Notes under the pieces: model-generated
What the model saw: the letters and a program-made list of their open reading frames with translations, nothing else
The model's database searches: none
Told to the model about the DNA's origin: nothing
Shown here: piece after piece, positions 44,090 to 54,941 of the stretch
How positions within the stretch are numbered: position 1 is the first letter of the stretch
Layout of the letters: the number at the start of each line of letters is the position of its first letter
Position numbers and translations under genes: made by a program
Source of the DNA: JALYNX01 sp963780755
GTDB taxonomy: Bacteria > Actinomycetota > Acidimicrobiia > Spongiisociales > ZC4RG35
Length of the DNA: 64,000 nt
Assembly: GCA_963780755.1 (NCBI GenBank)
Contig: CAWACX010000002.1
Location: 496,001-560,000, forward strand
Direction of reading: 5' to 3'

Positions 44090-46376
44090 ATGGGCCTCAA
44101 GCAGAGGGTGTTTGGGAGGCCATTCGCCTCAGACGAGGAACACCAGCAACTTCTCCCCAGACGCCTCGCACTCCCGGTCTTTGCCTCCGACCCGCTGTCG
44201 TCGGTGGCGTATGCGACGGAAGAGGCGATGCTGGTGCTTGCCCTGGCAGGCACCGCCGCGTTCGCCCTGCTCACGCCGATCTCGATTGCGATCGCGATCC
44301 TGCTTCTGATCGTCATCATCTCCTATCGACAGACGATCAAGGCGTACCCGGATGGTGGCGGCGCATTCATCGTCGCCAACGACAACCTGGGCATTCGGAC
44401 CGGCGCGGTGGCCGCGGCTGCTCTCCTGATCGACTACGTGCTGACCGTGTCGGTCTCGGTGGCGGCAGGCGTGGCAGCGATCACTTCGGCGGCCCCGGGA
44501 TTGATCCCATGGCGGGTCGAGATCGCGGTCGGCTTCGTCGTCCTCCTTACAGTGGCCAACCTTCGGGGAGTCAAAGAGGCGTCGACCCTTTTTGCGGCGC
44601 CCACGTATCTGTTCGTGGTCACCGTCGGTGTCATGCTCGTCTCCGGCTTCATCCAATGCGCCGACGGCGTCTGCCCCACCGCGATCTCGTCCGGTGCGGA
44701 GATCGAGGCCGAGGTCGGGGCCATCGGCCTTTTCCTGATCCTTCGGGCATTTGCCTCGGGCTCGACTGCGCTCACTGGCGTTGAGGCCATCGCCAACGGG
44801 GTGCAGGCGTTCCGCGAGCCCAAGGCGCACAACGCCGCTTCCACGCTCGGGGTGATGGGGGCGATATCGATCTCGATGTTCCTCGGTATCTCGACCCTCG
44901 CCCTCCTCTTCGACGTCCGGATCTCAGAGGCGACGATCGACCAATACGGCACGGTCATCTCTCAGATCGGGAGGGCGGTGTTCGGCGGAGGGATCGGCTT
45001 CTACGTGCTCCAGGTGTTCACCGCCGCCATCCTGATCCTCGCCGCCAACACTGCCTATCAGGACTTTCCCCGGCTCTCTGCGATCCTCGCTCGCCACAAG
45101 CTGATGCCCCGCCAGTACCTGAACCGGGGGGATCGGCTCGTCTTCTCCAACGGCGTGATCACCCTTGCCCTGATCGCCGTGGCGCTGCTGATCGTCTTCG
45201 ACGCCGAGGTCAGCCGGCTGATCCAGCTCTACGTGATCGGAGTGTTCACGGCCTTCACCCTGAGTCAGACCGGGATGGTCAAACACTGGTTGAAGACCAG
45301 GGAGACCGGCTGGCGGAGGTCGGTGGTCATCAACTCGGTCGGCGCGGTCACCACCGGGGTGGTCCTCGTCGTCGTGGCCTTGGTCAAGTTCGCCCACGGG
45401 GCCTGGATCGTCATCATTCTCATCCCGATCCTGGTGCTCCTCATGCTGAGCACCCGCCGCCATTACCTGGGTGTGGCCGCCCAGCTCAAGTTGATCCCGG
45501 TCGAGGCCGAGGCCCGCCCGACGAGGATCCTGGTCCTGGTCGCCCATCACGACGCGGGGACCGATCGGGCGCTTCGCTATGCGCAATTGGTGCAGGCCGA
45601 GAGCGTCACCTGCGTCCATGCCGAGGAGTCACGGTCCGACGACCTGATCTACACCTGGGATGCGGCTCACCCCGGGCACAGCCTGGAGGTGATCCCCGGG
45701 GAGGACGAGTCGATCTCTCGGAGAGTGGTCGAGCGCATTCGCCGCGAGCGCGATGCGCACCCGGAGGCGATCATCACCGCGATCCTCGCCGACCGGGTCT
45801 CGAGCCGGTCGATTCTCGCCCCCTTCGTCCACCGCCACAGCCTCGCCATCAAGTCGCGTCTGCTCTTCGAGCCCCATGTCGTGGTCACCGACCTCAACGT
45901 GCTCAGGCGCTCGACGGAGGAGCCTGCTCCCACAGGTGCCGATCAGCCGTATCGAGCAGGTTGTCCTCGTCTCGGACATGACCCGCCCAATTCGAGAAGC
46001 ACTGACCTACGCCCAGCGACTGGGACCGCAGGTGACCGCGGTCCACATCGACGTCGACACCGCGCAGCGAGAGCGCATGGAATGGCAGTGGGAACGGGCC
46101 GGCTACGAGCTCCCGTTACTGGTGATTCCCAGCGAGTACCGGAGCATCGTGGACCCGCTGGTGCGGTATCTGCGTGAGCGAAGAAGGACAGCCACCCCGG
46201 GGACGCTGATCTCGGCAGTAATCCCCGAATTCGTCGTTCCGGGCCGGGTGACCCAACTCCTCCACAACCAGACCGGGCTTGCCATCAAAGGGTTGCTGGC
46301 TTCCGAACCGGGGATCGCGGTCACCAGCGTGCCGTTCCACCTCCGGGCCAACGGCCACGCTTCAGAGGATCACTGA
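44090..46376 (+). CDS. KimA-like potassium/amino-acid permease (one frame break)
   Basis: The protein is about 761 residues: an APC-type transporter with a large cytoplasmic C-terminus. It starts MGLKQRVFGRPFASDEEHQQ, then has FASDPLSSVAYATEEAMLVL, typical of KimA/YdaO proteins. PDGGGAFIVANDNLG and NTAYQDFPRLSAILARHKLM follow, with about 12 helices. The C-terminal part (residues 470 on) has USP-like strands (RILVLVAHHDAGTDRALRYA; VLVSDMTRPIREALTYAQRL). The frame changes near 45905-45930 by one extra base. The kdp neighbours support potassium transport. Confidence 0.82.
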
Positions 46377-46747
46377 CCCGGCATTGCGCCGGCGGATCGG
46401 GTTCTGAGCGCACGTCGCACCCGAAGTGTTCCCAACTCGCTGGTCGCGATGCCAGCCAGCAGAAGCAAGACCGCGGTGATGATGTCGTACCGGTCGTCGA
46501 TGACCAACCGCAGGTAGGGCTCGGTGAAGAAGAAGTCGAACGACAGGGCGGCGACTATGGCTCCCATGATTCCGCCCGCCCTGCCCCCGATGATGGCGAC
46601 CACCTGCACCCCGAGAAGCAGGATGATCGCGACATTGGCGGGTCCCAGAAACTCACGAAGCGGGACCAAGAACATGGAGAAGACCAGCAGCCCGAGCGAG
46701 CCGAGGGCCGCTCCCAGCGTTGCCTGATCGCTAGAGGTGTCTTCCAT
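46370..46747 (-). CDS. Stand-alone DUF4118 (KdpD-type membrane domain) protein
   Basis: The 125-residue protein contains four membrane helices of the DUF4118 type, with FDFFFTEPYLRLVIDDRYDI, the most diagnostic stretch. This is the sensor domain normally inside KdpD. Here it has no kinase part, although a complete KdpD is encoded at 51683. It is divergent from kdp and overlaps the end of the KimA-like gene by seven bases. It may modulate the sensor or be an evolutionary remnant. Confidence 0.8.
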   Translation of the reverse strand: MEDTSSDQATLGAALGSLGLLVFSMFLVPLREFLGPANVAIILLLGVQVVAIIGGRAGGIMGAIVAALSFDFFFTEPYLRLVIDDRYDIITAVLLLLAGIATSELGTLRVRRALRTRSAGAMPGQ

Positions 46748-46802
46748 TGCGGGGCCGACGATATGCCCGATGTCGATGCCGCGCCGACCCTTGTTATGAG
46801 GA

Positions 46803-46909
46803 CTTAGCGGGACCCTGCCCCATCTTTACGCGTGGCAGGTCCCCCGTTAAGAAGGCCCGCTTCCGTCGTTCGCGGATGCTCGCACACCCGCCGCTAAGGG
46901 CGGGTTAAG
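46803..46909 (+). promoter_or_regulatory. Likely KdpE control region of the kdp operon
   Basis: The gap between the DUF4118 gene and kdp holds several copies of one motif. GCTAAGG at 46893 and GTTAAGT at 46904 are direct repeats 11 bp apart. CTTAGCGGG (46803) and a GTTAAG reading out at 46846 form the ends of an imperfect inverted repeat (46803-46819 with 46834-46851). The same GTTAAG repeats occur before the KimA-like gene. OmpR-family regulators such as KdpE bind direct repeats with this spacing. Confidence 0.6.
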
Positions 46910-47013
46910 TCGCTCGAGTCGGGCCGCAAGAGCCCGTCAAGGCCGTGCTGTTTGCAGGGGACGCAGGCTAGAAAAGGATGCATGAGCTCGATCCTCGATC
47001 GAACGGGCCGCTG

Positions 47014-47145
47014 ATGGCCGATCTCGCTTTCGTCGCCACCATCGTTCTCTTCTTTGTCATCTGCACCGCCTTCATCCGCGGATTGGACCGCATCGTGCGA
47101 GCTACCGAAGAGGTGGAGTTGAGGCACGAGGGACCGGCGCAGTGA
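47014..47145 (+). CDS. Small membrane protein preceding kdpF
   Basis: A 43-residue frame starts MADLAFVATIVLFFVICTAF and ends with RGLDRIVRATEEVELRHEGP. It has one membrane helix and a charged tail. The stop overlaps the kdpF GTG by four bases (GTGA), so translation is coupled. Small proteins of this kind precede kdpF in several actinobacterial kdp operons, from my memory of such loci. Role unknown. Confidence 0.6.
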   Translation: MADLAFVATIVLFFVICTAFIRGLDRIVRATEEVELRHEGPAQ

Positions 47146-47231
47146 GCTGGGACAACATCATCGGCCTGGTCATTTCCTTGCTTCTCGTCGGCTATCTCGT
47201 GGTCGCGCTGCTCTTTCCAGAGAAGTTCTGA
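47142..47231 (+). CDS. kdpF: Potassium-transporting ATPase subunit KdpF
   Basis: The 29-residue single-span peptide is MSWDNIIGLVISLLLVGYLV followed by VALLFPEKF, the universal KdpF ending. KdpF stabilises the KdpFABC complex. It starts at GTG 47142. Its stop codon shares its last base with the kdpA ATG. It is too short for most gene callers. Confidence 0.85.
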   Translation: MSWDNIIGLVISLLLVGYLVVALLFPEKF

Positions 47232-48945
47232 TGTCAGCCGCCAGCTGGTTTCAAGTCATCGCGCTGATCGCCGTCACCATGGCTGCCGCCGTCCCCCTCG
47301 GCCGCTACATGGCCCGGGTGTACGGCGACGGTGAGAGCGCGCCGGGCGATCGCTTCTTCCTTCCCATCGAACGCTTCATCTATCGGATATGCCGGGTCGA
47401 TCCGTCACGAGAGCAGCGGTGGACCACCTATGCCTACGCCCTTCTGGCGTTCAGCCTCTTCTCGTTCCTCGTGGTGTATGCCCTGCAACGGTTCCAGGGG
47501 TCGCTGCCGCTCAACCCAGCTGAGTTATCCGGTGTGGTACCCCATCTCTCGTTCAACACCGCGGTCAGCTTCATGACCAACACCAACTGGCAGTCGTATG
47601 GCGGCGAGTCGACGATGAGCCATCTCACCCAGATGACCGGTCTGGCGGTACAGAACTTCGTCTCGGCGGCGGCGGGTATGGCCACAGTGGCGGCCCTGAT
47701 CCGGGGCCTGGCACGGCGCCGCGCGACGACCATCGGGAACTTTTGGGTGGATCTGACCCGGGGCACGCTACGGGTCCTGCTCCCGATGGCTTTCGTGATG
47801 GCCCTCGTTCTCGTGAGCCAGGGTGTGATCCAGAACTTCAACGGGTTCACCGAGGTGACCACGGTCGAAGGAGGATCTCAGTTCATCCCCGGCGGCCCGG
47901 CCGCCAGCCAGATCGCCATCAAGCAGTTGGGGACCAACGGTGGCGGCTTCTTCAACATGAACTCAGCTCACCCGTTCGAGAACACAGGGTCGTTCAACAA
48001 CTTCCTCGAAACCTGGGCGATCCTTGTGATCCCGTTCGCCTATCCATTCATGTTCGGCCGCATGGTCAACGACAAGCGCCAGGGTCGAGCCGTGTTCGCC
48101 ATCATGTTCATCGTCTGGGCGGCCATGACCTTGTTTGCCATGGGCCTCGAAACCAATGGCAATCCCCGCCTCGAGGCTCTCGGTGCCGATCAGCGGTCAC
48201 CACCGAGCAGTCGGGCGGCAACATGGAGGGCAAGGAGATTCGATATGGGCCCGCAGCATCGGGCCTGTGGGCCGCCTCCACCACCGGGACCTCGAATGGC
48301 TCGGTCAACTCGATGCACGACAGCTTCACGCCGATGGGCGGCGGGGTGGCCATGATCCACATGATGCTGGGCGAGGTAAGCCCGGGCGGAGTGGGTGTCG
48401 GTCTGAGCGGGCTCCTCATCATGGCCATCCTCTCTGTGTTCATTGCCGGGCTCATGGTGGGGCGCACCCCCGAGTACCTGGGCAAGAAGATCCAGGCCGG
48501 GGAGATGAAGATGGTGGCGCTCTATGTGCTCGCCATGCCCACGGTGTTGCTCGGGTTCACCGCGGCATCGATGTTCGTCGACTCGGTGCTCAACGTCACG
48601 ATCTTCAACCCAGGGGCTCACGGCTTCTCCGAGATCCTCTACGCCTTCACCTCTGCAGCGAACAACAACGGCTCGGCTTTCGCCGGTATCACTGCGGCCA
48701 CGCCATGGATGGACACCACTCTGGGATTGGCCATGCTGGTGGGCAGGTTCTTCCTCATCATCCCGGTCCTTGCAATCGCCGGTTCGCTGGCGCCCAAGCA
48801 GGTGATGCCCGCTACTACAGGGACCTTCCCTACTCATACCCCACTGTTTGTCGGCCTGGTGATTGGGGTGGTCCTGATAGTGGGGGCTCTCACGTTCTTC
48901 CCAGGTCTCGCCCTCGGCCCAATCGTCGAGCAACTCTCTTTGTAG
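47231..48945 (+). CDS. kdpA: Potassium-transporting ATPase channel subunit KdpA (one frame break)
   Basis: KdpA is the channel-like subunit that selects K+. Restored length is about 571 residues. Selectivity-filter text includes FNTAVSFMTNTNWQSYGGES, GTNGGGFFNMNSAHPFENT and TSAANNNGSAFAG. The frame changes near 48190 (EALGADQ to VTTEQSGGNMEGKEIRYG). Here a G seems to be missing, unlike the extra-base pattern elsewhere. ATG at 47231. Confidence 0.93.
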
Positions 48946-48959
48946 GAGCCACTCCAAAC

Positions 48960-51024
48960 ATGCAAGCTCAACCCATTGGATCCGGTGGAACCGGACGCGT
49001 CGGCCGGTCGCTGTTCGATACGTCAATCGTCTGGCCCGCGGTCATAGACAGCCTCCGCAAGCTGAACCCGCGGGTACAGGCACGAAACCCTGTCATGTTC
49101 GTCGTACTCGTCGGCAGCATCCTGACCACCGTCCTCTTCGTGCGGGATCTGGGCACTGCCACGCCGGAGGAGAACCTGTTCGCGGGCCTGATCACGGCCT
49201 GGCTGTGGTTCACGGTGCTCTTCGCCAACTTCGCCGAGGCGATGGCGGAGGGAAGGGGCAAGGCTCAGGCCGCATCCCTTCGTCAGACCCGGGCCACCAC
49301 CATGGCCAACCGTCGGGCTCGCGACGGGTCGGTGCAGCAGGTGCCCTCCTCGCAACTGACAGTCGATGACGTGGTGATCGTCATCGCTGGGGAGATCATC
49401 CCCTCCGACGGTGAAATCATCGACGGCATCGCCTCGGTCGACGAATCCGCCATCACGGGTGAGTCGGCACCGGTGATCCGCGAGGCCGGCGGAGACCGCT
49501 CGGCAGTGACCGGGGGGACGAGGGTCCTCTCCGATCGCATCGTGGTCCGGATCACCGCACGCGCCGGTGAGACCTTCCTGGACCGGATGATCGCCCTGGT
49601 CGAAGGGGCGAACCGCCAGAAAACACCCAACGAGATCGCGCTCAACACCCTCCTCGCGGTGTTGACGATCATCTTCCTGCTGGCCACGGTCACCCTGCAG
49701 CCCTTCGCCATGTACGCCGACGCCGAGCAACCCGTGGTCGTGCTGGTCGCCCTGCTCGTTTGCCTGATCCCGACCACGATCGGAGCGCTGCTCTCCGCGA
49801 TCGGGATCGCCGGGATGGACCGACTGGTTCAGCACAACGTGTTGGCAATGTCAGGGCGCGCGGTCGAGGCCGCAGGCGACTGCTCCACCCTCCTTCTCGA
49901 CAAGACGGGGACCATCACACTCGGCAACCGTCAGGCTGCAGATTTCCTCCCCCTGCCAGGGGTCTCGGCCGAGCGCCTTGCCGCTGCGGCGCAGCTCGCC
50001 AGCCTCGCCGATGACACCCCAGAGGGTCGGTCCATCGTGGTGCTCGCCAAGCAGCGGTTCGAGATTCGGGAGCGCGACCTCTCCCATGCACAACTAGTGC
50101 CGTTCAGCGCCAACACCAGGATGAGCGGCGTCGATCTCAACGGTCACTCGGTACGCAAGGGAGCCGGTGACGCGCGTCAAGAACTGGGTGCTCAGCAAAG
50201 GCGGGACCATTCCCGATGGGCTCAACGAGTTGATCGAAGGTGTCGCCACCTCCGGCGGCACACCGCTGGTCGTAGCCGAAGGCGTGGAGGTGCTGGGGGT
50301 CATCCACCTCAAGGACGTGGTCAAGGAGGGGATCCGGAATCGCTTCGACCAGCTGCGAACGATGGGGATTCGCACCGTGATGATCACGGGTGACAACCCG
50401 TTGACCGCTCAGGCGATTGCCACCGAGGCCGGCGTCGACGACTTCCTCGCCGAGGCCACCCCCGAGGAGAAGATGGCGCTCATCCGTCGCGAGCAGTCCG
50501 GCGGGCGCCTGGTCGCCATGACCGGTGACGGGACCAACGATGCCCCGGCGCTGGCCCAGGCCGATGTCGGGGTGTCGATGAACACCGGCACCCAGGCCGC
50601 CAAGGAGGCCGGCAACATGGTCGATCTCGACTCCAACCCGACCAAGTTGATCGAGATCGTGGAGATCGGTAAGCAGCTTCTCATCACCCGGGGAGCACTG
50701 ACCACATTCTCCATCGCCAACGACGTCGCCAAGTACTTCGCAATCATCCCTGCGATGTTCGTCGGGGTGCTTCCGGTGCTCGATCAGCTGAATGTGATGG
50801 GTCTGGCCACACCTCGGACCGCGATCCTCTCCGCTGTGATATTCAACGCCCTGATCATCATCGCCCTGATTCCCCTCGCCTTGCGCGGGGTGAAGTTCAG
50901 GGCGCTGGCCGCGTCGACGATGCTGCGGCGAAACCTGCTGATCTACGGTCTTGGCGGGATCGTCGCTCCCTTCATCGGGATCAAGGCCATCGACCTTCTC
51001 ATCTCTGCACTTGGAGTTTCCTGA
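48960..51024 (+). CDS. kdpB: Potassium-transporting P-type ATPase subunit KdpB (one frame break)
   Basis: KdpB is the P-type ATPase that powers K+ uptake, restored to about 687 residues. It has the TGES motif (DESAITGESAPV), the phosphorylation site LLLDKTGTITLGN with Asp as acceptor, and TGDGTNDAPALAQADVG. The frame shifts near 50170-50178, where GDA-VKNWVLSKGGTI resumes, by one extra base. ATG at 48960. It overlaps kdpC by one base. Confidence 0.94.
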
Positions 51025-51644
51025 TGTTGCGTCAATTGCGTTCTGCCTTCGTGATGGTCCTCATCTTCACCGTCATCACCGGTCTCGCCTATCCGCTCCT
51101 GGTGACCGGTATCGCCCAGGCCGGGTTCGGCGAAAAGGCCGAGGGGTCGTTCGTGGAGGTCGACGGTCAGCCCGTGGGATCGAGGTGGATCGGCCAGGCC
51201 TTCAATGGGGACGAGTACTTCCATCCCCGGCCCTCTGCCACCGGGTACTCCCCGGGCCCTGGCTACGCCTACGGATCGAACTACGGGCCCACCAACGAGA
51301 CCTGGCTTCTCGGTGAGGACGACCCCGAAACACCCGATGTCGACGAGTCGGAGACCACCGGAGTCGATGACCTGATCCGCGCTTACCGCGAGATGAACGG
51401 CCTCGACCCCGACGTGCCGGTCCCGGTGGACGCGGTCACCGGCTCGGGTAGCAGCCTCGACCCCCATATCTCCATCGCCAACGCCAGACTTCAGGCGGCC
51501 CGGGTGGCCGAAGCTCGTGGGCTCGACGAGGCCGCCGTCCTCGACTTGATCGAAGAGCACACCGAGGGCCGGGACTTCGGGTTCCTCGGCGAGCCCGGGG
51601 TGCATGTGCTGCTGCTCAATCTTGCCCTCGACGAGTTGGGATGA
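51024..51644 (+). CDS. kdpC: Potassium-transporting ATPase subunit KdpC
   Basis: The 206-residue protein has one N-terminal membrane helix (AFVMVLIFTVITGLAYPLLV) and an extracytoplasmic domain with PVGSRWIGQAFNGDEYFHPR. VDAVTGSGSSLDPHISIANA is the family C-terminal motif. KdpC assists K+ binding by KdpAB. The ATG at 51024 shares a base with the kdpB stop. Confidence 0.95.
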   Translation: MLRQLRSAFVMVLIFTVITGLAYPLLVTGIAQAGFGEKAEGSFVEVDGQPVGSRWIGQAFNGDEYFHPRPSATGYSPGPGYAYGSNYGPTNETWLLGEDDPETPDVDESETTGVDDLIRAYREMNGLDPDVPVPVDAVTGSGSSLDPHISIANARLQAARVAEARGLDEAAVLDLIEEHTEGRDFGFLGEPGVHVLLLNLALDELG

Positions 51645-51682
51645 GCACGCGGCCCAATCGCCGCCGGCGGCGTTAACTTGAC

Positions 51683-54221
51683 ATGGTGAGCCGCGGCAGG
51701 CTGAAAGTCTTTCTCGGGGCGGCGCCCGGCGTCGGGAAGACCTACGCCATGCTCGAGGAGGGTCACCGCCTCACACGCGAAGGCCGCGACGTCGTCATCG
51801 GATTCGTGGAGCCCCACGAGCGCGCCGAGACCAGGGCGATGATCGGCGATCTCGAGATCATCCCTCGTCGCACCATGGAATACCGCGGTGCGGCGTTCGA
51901 AGAGATGGACCTGGAGAGCCTGCTGGCGCGCCGTCCCCAGGTCGCCCTGGTCGATGAACTGGCCCATAGCAACGTCCCCGGCTCCAAACACGCCAAGCGG
52001 TGGCAGGACATCGACGACTTGCTCGACTCAGGCATCGACGTCATGTCGACGGTCAACATCCAGCATCTCGACTCGCTCAACGATGTGATCTACGAGATCA
52101 CCGACGTCGTCCAGAGGGAGACCATTCCCGACGAAGTGGTGAGGCGGGCCGACGAGATCGAGTTGGTGGACCTGACCCAGGAGGGGGTTAGGGAGAGGCT
52201 GGCCGCGGGCAAGATCTACCCGGCGGAGAGGATCGATGCCGCCCTCGCGAACTACTTCCGTGCCGGCAACCTCGGGGCACTCCGTGAGCTGGCGCTGTCA
52301 TGGACGGCGGACCGCGTCGACGAGGCCGTGGCCAAGTACCGGGACCTCCACGGCATCGAACAGCCCTGGGAGACCAAGGAGCGTGTCGTGGTCGCCCTTG
52401 CTGGCGCAGAGGGCGGGGACGCCGTCGTCCGTAGGGCGGCCCGACTCGCGATGCGCTCCGGAGCCGATCTCGTCGGGCTGTTCGTCAGGCCCACTCATGG
52501 GCTTTCCGAAGAGTCCGATGCCGCGCTTCCCGCACAGAGGGAGCTCCTCCAGCATCTTGGTGGGCGATACCACGAGGTGGTCGGTGACGATATCGGAGCC
52601 TCGCTGTTGGCATTCGCCAGGGCCGAGAATGCCACTCAGATAGTCCTCGGCGCAACACGTCGCTCCCGGTTCGACGAGTTGATTCGTGGGTCACCCATCG
52701 CCCGGGTCATCCGCAACGCCGCCGACGTGGATGTGCACGTGATCTCATACGAGAGCGGCCGTCGCCCGAGACGGGTGCTGCGCCCTCCTCCGGGCCGACC
52801 GATCGGCCGTCTCCGTTTGGGTGTCGCCTGGGGCATCGCGGTGATCGGGCTGCCTCTGGTCACCTGGCTCCTGCTCTCCATTGGTGAGACTCCCGAGCTC
52901 CACAACGTGTTGTTCGTCTACCTCCTGCTGGCAGTGGTCACCGGGAGCATCGGCGGCGCACTTCCTGCTGTGGTCACCGCGGTTGCCGGATTCCTGTTGG
53001 CCAACTGGTTCTTCGCGCCTCCGGTCCGGACCTGGACCATCGCTGACCCCGACCAGCTCTTCTCGCTGTTCGCTTTCCTCGTGGTCTCCCTGGCTGTCGG
53101 GCTGCTGGTCGGCCATTCCAGCCGCCGGAGTGCCGAGGCGCGAAAGGCTCGGGCGCAGGCAGAGGCCTTGGCTGCCACCACCACGGGCGGGCACCCGGTC
53201 TTCGCCACGGATCCGCAAGGCCTGCTGAGAAGAGTGCGCGAGGTGCTTGCCCTGGATGCGGTGAGTGTCATACGTCGCAACGGGGAGGAGTGGGAGGTCC
53301 TGGCGTGGGAGGGATCGACGCCGCTGGAAGTGCCGGCTGACGGCAGCGAGTCGATTGTGCTCACCGAAGAGGCGACCCTGGTCATCCTCGGCGGCCGACT
53401 CACAGCCGACGACCGGACGGTGCTCAGGGCGTTCGCAGCTCAGATCGTCCAGGCCATCGAACGCACCGAGTTGGAGAGGGAGGTGGAAAGCGCTGAGTCG
53501 ATAGCCGAGACCGACCGGCTCCGAACAGCGCTGCTCAGCGCTGTGTCCCATGATCTCCGCACCCCCTTGGCCACCATCAAGGCCTCCCTCACCAGCCTCC
53601 TCGAGACCGAAGTCGAGTGGACTCCAGACGAGATGAAGTCCTTCTTGGAGATCGCCCTCGAGGAGACCGAGAGATTGAATCGATTGGTCGGGCATCTTCT
53701 CGACGCCAGCCGGGTCCAAGTGGGGGCGGTCCACGTGTTCTACCGCCCCGTCGGGCTCGACGAGGTCGTCGCCTCAGCCATGGCAGGGTTGCGATCGGAC
53801 GCCGATCGGGTCGTGGTCAATATCTCGGAGTCCCTGCCCGAGGTGCAGACCGACCCCGACCTCTTGGAACAGCGTTCTGGCCAACCTCGTGGAGAACGCC
53901 TTGACCTGGTCGCCGCCGGATCAGCCGGTTCGGATCGGCGCCGGAGAAGTGGCGGGCAGAATCGATCTCAGGATCAGTGACCGGGGGCCGGGCATCCCGT
54001 TTGGCGATAGGGATCAGGTCTTCCAGCCATTTCAGCGAATGGGTGACTCACCCAACCGCGAGGGTGTGGGATTGGGCCTTGCCGTGGCCAGAGGGCTACT
54101 CGAAGCCATGGGCAACGAATTGGTGATCGAGGACACGCCTGGTGGGGGGACCACAATGGTCATCGCCTTGAAGATCGCCGGTGTCATCGATGTGCCAGCC
54201 GAACATGCCGTGAGGGCCTGA
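51683..54221 (+). CDS. kdpD: Osmosensitive K+ sensor histidine kinase KdpD (one frame break)
   Basis: The sensor is about 845 residues. It starts MVSRGRLKVFLGAAPGVGKT, the KdpD N-terminal ATP-binding domain, with DELAHSNVPGSKHAKRWQDI. A USP domain, the DUF4118 four-helix membrane domain, a GAF-like part and the kinase core follow. The phospho-accepting His is in SAVSHDLRTPLATIKASLTS. The frame shifts near 53868, and NLVENALTW and GVGLGLAVARGL (N and G boxes) follow. One extra C explains it. It autophosphorylates when K+ is low and passes the signal to KdpE. Confidence 0.94.
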
Positions 54222-54224
54222 GCC

Positions 54225-54938
54225 ATGGCCGACTCTCCGCGCATCCTGGTCGTCGACGACGAGCCGCAGATCGTCAAGGCGCTAGGAATCAATCTCAAGG
54301 CCCTCGGCTACAAGGTCGATACCGCCCTCTCCGGCGAGGAGGCGCTGCAGAAGGCGGCCAACCATCGTCCAGACGCGGTGATCCTCGATCTCGGCCTCCC
54401 GGTCATGGACGGTATCGATGTCATCCGTGGCCTCAGGGGATGGACCACGGTCCCGATCATCGTGCTTTCGGTGCGTGATGCCGAGCGGGAGAAGATCGCT
54501 GCCCTCGATGCCGGGGCGGACGACTATGTCACCAAGCCTTTCGGGATGGGCGAGCTCCTGGCCCGGCTCCGGGCTGCGCTGCGACGGGAGACCGCTCCCG
54601 GCGAGGATCAGCCGGTCGTGGTCACGGACGATTTCGAAATCGACCTCTCCACCAAGCGGGTGACCGGGGCCGGTGGTGACGAGATCCGGCTCACTCCGAC
54701 CGAGTGGGGCATCGTCGAGATGCTGGTCCGCCATCGAGGAAAGCTGGTGTCGCAGACCCAGCTCCTCAAGGAGGTCTGGGGGCCCCAATACGGGGAGGAG
54801 ACCAACTATCTCCGGGTGTTCATGGCCCAATTGCGTCGCAAGCTCGAGCCTCACCCCAGCAGTCCCCGCTACTTCATCACCGAGCCCGGGATGGGCTATC
54901 GATTCGAGTCGCCGGAACCGGCTTTGGAAGTCGACTGA
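54225..54938 (+). CDS. kdpE: Response regulator KdpE
   Basis: The 237-residue OmpR-family regulator has a receiver domain with acidic residues DDEPQ and the phospho-acceptor Asp in AVILDLGLPVMDG. PIIVLSVRDAE and DYVTKPF follow. The C-terminal winged helix has LTPTEWGIVEMLVRHRGKLV and GEETNYLRVFMAQLRRKLEP. It likely activates kdp and perhaps the KimA-like gene through the GTTAAG repeats. It follows kdpD by three bases. Confidence 0.95.
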   Translation: MADSPRILVVDDEPQIVKALGINLKALGYKVDTALSGEEALQKAANHRPDAVILDLGLPVMDGIDVIRGLRGWTTVPIIVLSVRDAEREKIAALDAGADDYVTKPFGMGELLARLRAALRRETAPGEDQPVVVTDDFEIDLSTKRVTGAGGDEIRLTPTEWGIVEMLVRHRGKLVSQTQLLKEVWGPQYGEETNYLRVFMAQLRRKLEPHPSSPRYFITEPGMGYRFESPEPALEVD

Positions 54939-54941
54939 GCT

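Noticed and set aside
43948..44090. Known ydaO c-di-AMP riboswitch before the KimA-like gene.
   Set aside because: The characteristic conserved ydaO core was not recognisable by eye, and the leader is short. I reported it only as an unknown structured leader.
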